Made by a program: the position numbers and the translations under genes. A model generated the notes under the pieces. That model was not told where the DNA came from. It did not search any database and saw only the letters and a list, made by a program, of their open reading frames with translations. DNA of 64,000 bases from Saturnia japonica (taxonomy: Eukaryota; Arthropoda; Insecta; Lepidoptera; Saturniidae), in assembly GCA_033032175.1 (NCBI GenBank), contig CM065313.1, forward strand, positions 11,943,327 to 12,007,326, in the 5' to 3' direction. The first letter of the stretch is position 1. Each line of letters begins with the position of its first letter. Positions 59,958 through 64,000 of the stretch are shown here, in pieces.

Positions 59958-60782
59958 TCTACATTAATAAATCGGTAGTTCTGTCTGTACAGTAAATTTT
60001 TTGTCTTAATTTCCAGATAGGCATACTATATAACGATACTGATCAAGTGATCAACGAATATGACATTAATTTTTTGTTTTTGTTTGTTTATTAGTATGTC
60101 CGGATTTAACACAATAACGGCTTGGCCGATCCTTATGAAATTTTGTACACGGGATGCTTACGTCATTGATCAATTTATAGAATATAAGAATCTTCAATAT
60201 TACTTCTAGAAATCGTAAAAAAAAATTAAAAAAAAAACTATTTTCGTTAATTCTTGACAGATTTTGATGAAATTTTGTACACGGGAAGTAAAAGTCATTC
60301 TATGAATGATGGGCTATGTAAATTTTTAATAACAATTTTAGGAATCGTAAAAAATAGAACTCCCAAAATTTTTAAATTTCATTAATTCTTATACCTATTT
60401 TCATGAAATTTTGTACACGGGAAGCATAAATAATTACATAATTGAGGGGGTATAACAATTGTCAATATTACATCTAGAAATGGTAAAATTAAAAAAAAAG
60501 AAGATAAATTCTTAACCGATTCTAATAAAATTTTGTAGACCGGAAGCATATATCATACTATAATAATTGAGAGGCTATAAGAATCGTTAATAATACATTA
60601 GAACCCGTACAATAGCATAATATTTTTTAACAAATTTTGATGAATATATGATTTATTATGGATGTATGATGTATGTTGATGAAATACATGACATTCCTCA
60701 ATTGATACGGTATATAAATTGACAACAAATTTAATAAATATAAAATTACGGCATTTAAATAACTACTGCGTGAGCGAACTCC
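59958..60782 (+). mobile_element. Repeat family E, longest copy, with a minisatellite of 122-136 bp units
   Basis: It starts TCTACATTAATAAATCGGTA after an A. The phrase TTTTGTACACGGGA recurs at 60141, 60273, 60409 and 60531 (TTTTGTAGACCGGA), with a fifth decayed unit near 60635. Each unit continues with a CATxxTATAATTGAGxGGxTATAAGAAT-like region and an ATTACxTCTAGAAATCGTAA region. The 3' end has AATAACTACTGCGTGAGCGA and abuts a SINE. TC start and CG-rich end suggest a Helitron-like element. No CTRR end is preserved. Confidence 0.6.
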
Positions 60783-60784
60783 AC

Positions 60785-61072
60785 GTCGATCGACGTAAGT
60801 TCGAATCCCTGCAATGAGCCTGTACTTTCAGTGAAAGAAAACATCGTTATGAAACCATGGCATGGTGGTAGACCTTTTTTTAATGTCCGTCTGGCTAGCT
60901 ACCACCCTCTAGTCGAAAATTTGTTGCCAAACACCAACAGGTGTGATCCGGCAGCTGCACTTGGGAGCCGGTCTTCCACTAGCCTTAGCGTGCTACCATC
61001 TTGTGTCACATCGTCACTTAAGATCAGGTGAGATGGCGGCCACAATACAAAACTTATGACGATAAAATAAAA
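60785..61072 (+). mobile_element. tRNA-derived SINE, family A, 5'-truncated
   Basis: It starts at CGTCGATCGACGTAAGTTCG with the B-box GTTCGAATCCC, then CTTTCAGTGAAAGAAAACAT, CATGGCATGGTGGTAG, CTGGCTAGCTACCACCCTCT, AACACCAACAGGTGTGATCC, GATCAGGTGAGATGGCGGCC and ATGACGATAAAATAAAA. Confidence 0.75.
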
Positions 61073-63148
61073 GATAGACACTATATTTTATACAGTATAA
61101 TAGTTACATAGTTTTCAAAGTACGTTTGTTTGAATCTTTGTCCATCAATCACGTACGAACTGCTTGAAGAACAGTAACAAGAATTGACATAGAAGTCGAT
61201 TATGTCGTGGATACATTTTTTATCGTTACATTGACTAGCGAGGAGGGTGGGTAATAGCGAGTACATACAATGTATATAATATATGAAACTGATATAGTCG
61301 GTTGATAGCAACCATTCGATATTTATAAGCTTTAACCATTCTATAGGCCGTATAGTTAAACCAGTAGAATATCGATCCGATGTCCTAAGGTGTTGAACTC
61401 TACAAGTATTAAAGAATTTTTTGGAACTCCCATAATTCTTTATTTGAATTTAATTAGTAAGACAAGAGGTTAACGGTGAATGAATATAACTTAAGGAAAC
61501 TAAAACAGCTTCAGATGTTTTCTTGTAGCAGTATATCACAATGTAGTGGGAAAAGATAACAGAAAGAGGCGTTGGAAATCGCCAATGTGTCGTGATTAAG
61601 CCAGTCCCTTTCATCTGCGTCTTCATCTTTACCCAGCAGTGTAACATTTGCAGCCCAGGATTATTATTGCAAACATTAAACAAAAACCTTCAATTGGGAT
61701 TTGTTTATCGAAGCTTTATTGTCAGACTGGATTATATTTGTGTGATGCAAATATGTATTCATTGGTTTGTTTACTCGTTTTGATCTGAGGTGTTAGACAA
61801 ATGTACATTTCATATCATCAATAACTATAAAAATATGAATGTGGGAAGTGATATTTATTTTTTATTTTTATGTTTTTGTTAAAAGGCAACAAATTCATAT
61901 ACGTCTCATAAACTTTAAGTACGAAGTGAATACTAATTATTGGGAATGTAGACCCTAAGATTTAGATAAGATGCTGTTGCTCATTATAGATACTTTATCT
62001 TCATTTCGAATTAGTTATAACGTGACTATTGATCGAAGACTCTCGCACAATAAATTAAAGAATGCAAATTTCGCGATGCCAGCGAATAACCAGAATACCA
62101 ATTTCTACGCAAAGTTTCAATTATTTGCACATATAAAATTTAAGACTGCCTTAGAAAACTGTTGCCTCCAACAAGTATTTTGTATTTTTTACTATTTATT
62201 TATTTATTAAAGAAGCGCCAACAGCGCGCATATTTTACTTGATCCAATTTACAATAAATTCCAAGTCCAATAAGAACTATTATAGGCACCCAACATTGAT
62301 AACATAAAAATAATAACTACTACTAATAAAAATAATAATTTCATTTAATACTAATATAAATAACAGAAAATTTATGTAATTAACATTGTAACATTAAAAT
62401 AATTCATTGAAAGGACTATTATGTTTTAATTATTAATGAGAAAGAAAAATAAAATAGAGAAATAAAATAAAATACTATTGCCATAACGAAACCAAAGAGC
62501 AAGGTAATATGCAGATTTTGTCCGCAAAGGTTACATAAAAGAAACTGCAACAATCTACGGTCATACTCAATGCTCCTTTCACGAGAATGATTTGCATGTA
62601 AAGTAGCAGAATACGAATTTGTGATACGAATCTCGTACATATGACGTCTCACCGAAATTCTCCTATTTTATAATACGTTTAAACGTTAATCATATTATGT
62701 ACTTTCTAAAATAAAATTTATATTCCACTTTTGCTGTAGGTATTGTATACATTGTGTCTAATTATTGTGAAATATCGAATTTTACGGAATTCGCGTAAAT
62801 TTACTGATTGAAATTGGTAATACTAATAGCTTTTTTATTTATTTATTTAAATGAGTAAGTATTAGTCTCTAAAATTTAAAAACGTGAAATTTAAACCCTT
62901 CTCGTGAGAGGGAAGGCCTCCTCCATACTGTCCTAGCGGTCTCTGTGTTTAGCTTTAAAAAAACCTTAATTATTATTAATCTACTTTCGAAATCATTATA
63001 CACTTTTATCTTTAAAGCTAAAAAAAATGCGTGGTGATTAAGCCTTGATTACCTTAAGATTAAGTGGTGATTAACATTAGCTTAGAGATTAGAGAGAGCG
63101 ACAGAGAGAGAGAGAGAGATGTTACCTTAGATTAACATTACATTACAT
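61073..63148. other. No supported gene
   Basis: AT-rich. I looked for upstream exons of the minus-strand membrane protein gene ending in phase 0 and found none convincing. An (AG)n-type run lies at about 63088-63119. Confidence 0.4.
63088..63119 (+). repeat. GA-rich microsatellite
   Basis: AGAGATTAGAGAGAGCGACA followed by GAGAGAGAGAGAGAG. Confidence 0.85.
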
Positions 63149-63215
63149 TAGAGGCCTTTGCCCAGCAGTAGGACACATATAGGCTGATATTATTATTTTA
63201 TCATTATTGTATGAG
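63149..63215 (+). mobile_element. LINE 3'-terminal fragment (CTTTGCCCAGCAG family)
   Basis: AGAGGCCTTTGCCCAGCAGT, then AGGACACATATAGGCTGATA and a TTATTATTTTATCATTATT tail, the standard end of a very common lepidopteran LINE family. Confidence 0.65.
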
Positions 63216-63827
63216 ACCCATATTAATGCGTGAGTCGACTTTTAAAATTTCATTTTTAAAGTACTTGGATATAGTATGACGACGTTGAAAAGAAGGAAGA
63301 TTTTTTGGGTTATTGATAATGTTTCAAGTTTTCATGAAATATAATTGCTCAAATGTTTTTTTTTTCTATGAACGAAGCTTGATAATAAATAGGCAGGATA
63401 AAAATATACATTTATGATACATTTATAAAAGATAAAACGAATGATCAGGAACATTTTATCATATACTCTATAGCTTAATGCTTAAAAGTATTTAAACATG
63501 TAAGTTCCCTTTTGAGGTCATTCACCATTCAATTTACCTGCTTTAGTAAATAGATATTATCGATACTCTCATGTTCGTGCTTCAATAGGAAAATCAATAT
63601 GACTCGATTGTTACAGGATATCATAATACAAATTACAGGTGCCTATTATGTTAGTAGGATACTGATACAAACGGTGCCGAAATCAATTTGAATATAGTTA
63701 ACGGAAAAGCTCTATCTCTCAACTCGTAAACGGAGCTTTGTTTCTCTGAGGTTAACTACAAGATACGTCGCAGAGCGTTATATCAAGTTTTACTAATATT
63801 TTAAAATCAAAAAATACTGTATTCAAT

Positions 63828-63960
63828 TTAGGCCCTAAGAAGAGACTTATGAACGTTAACATACTGCTACAGATTCGGAAAACATCTCAGTAATCAAGAA
63901 GAACCAGCAAGAAACTCCATAAGGTTTATAATTTTTTTTATTGTGTAAATATTAAATTAT
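63828..63960 (-). mobile_element. Jockey/CR1-like LINE 3' UTR fragment, inverted
   Basis: Minus strand: GGAGTTTCTTGCTGGTTCTT, TTCCGAATCTGTAGCAGTAT, AAGTCTCTTCTTAGGGCCTA and AATTGAATACAGTATTTTTT, as in the copies at 41845, 50150 and 58790. Confidence 0.6.
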
Positions 63961-64000
63961 GGATGTACGGAAAGGCAATTTTCGAGGAAGCGGTTTTCGC

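Noticed and set aside
62419..62652. Minus-strand frame ending at a GGTGAGA-like donor, considered as an upstream exon of the membrane protein gene
   Set aside because: The frame lies on the wrong side of the donor-like site and the sequence preceding that site is AT-rich and not coding-like.

Overview
The window looks like a piece of a moth or butterfly (Lepidoptera) nuclear chromosome. It is strongly AT-rich, has no operon-like packing of genes, and is filled with repeat families whose signatures I recognise from lepidopteran genomes. These are tRNA-headed SINEs, R1-clade and Jockey/CR1-like LINE tails, Helitron-like elements ending CTAG next to a CG-rich hairpin, and several inverted-repeat DNA elements. 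No repeat database could be consulted, so family names are by recognition only.

The real coding content is small and lies on the minus strand. Four short GC-richer exons at 58405-58252, 55990-55882, 54241-54097 and 50966-50837 have canonical splice sites. Their phases join perfectly (0/1, 1/2, 2/0, 0/1) into one open frame of 179 codons. The predicted protein is a charged helical stretch, a very basic tail with nine consecutive arginines, and a single membrane-spanning segment, followed by a phase-1 donor. The first exon(s) lie to the right of the window. The exons after the membrane segment lie left of 50.8 kb or outside the window.

A second minus-strand first exon (12865-12310) sits in a CpG-rich island. 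It also encodes an Arg-rich N-terminal tail, one membrane segment and a short extracellular stretch, and its best donor is also phase 1. The simplest reading is two alternative N-termini, each with its own membrane anchor, spliced to a common ectodomain further left. Two separate genes is the alternative. I do not recognise the protein family.

Layout: 0-12 kb is AT-rich intergenic or intronic DNA with Helitron-like, SINE and inverted-repeat elements. 12.2-13.55 kb is the CpG-rich first exon and probable promoter. 13.6-50.8 kb is about 38 kb of repeat-rich DNA. It holds a decayed R1-clade LINE (23.2-24.4 kb), a hAT-like element with an 8-bp target duplication carrying an R1-clade endonuclease fragment (33.8-35.0 kb), an exact 225-bp tandem duplication (37.8-38.25 kb) and a Harbinger-like inverted-repeat element (38.6-39.4 kb). 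50.8-58.4 kb holds the four exons and their introns. 58.4-64 kb holds LINE, SINE and a minisatellite-bearing repeat, and I found no convincing exon there. I saw no rRNA, no intact tRNA gene, no CRISPR array and no bacterial or phage-like gene set.
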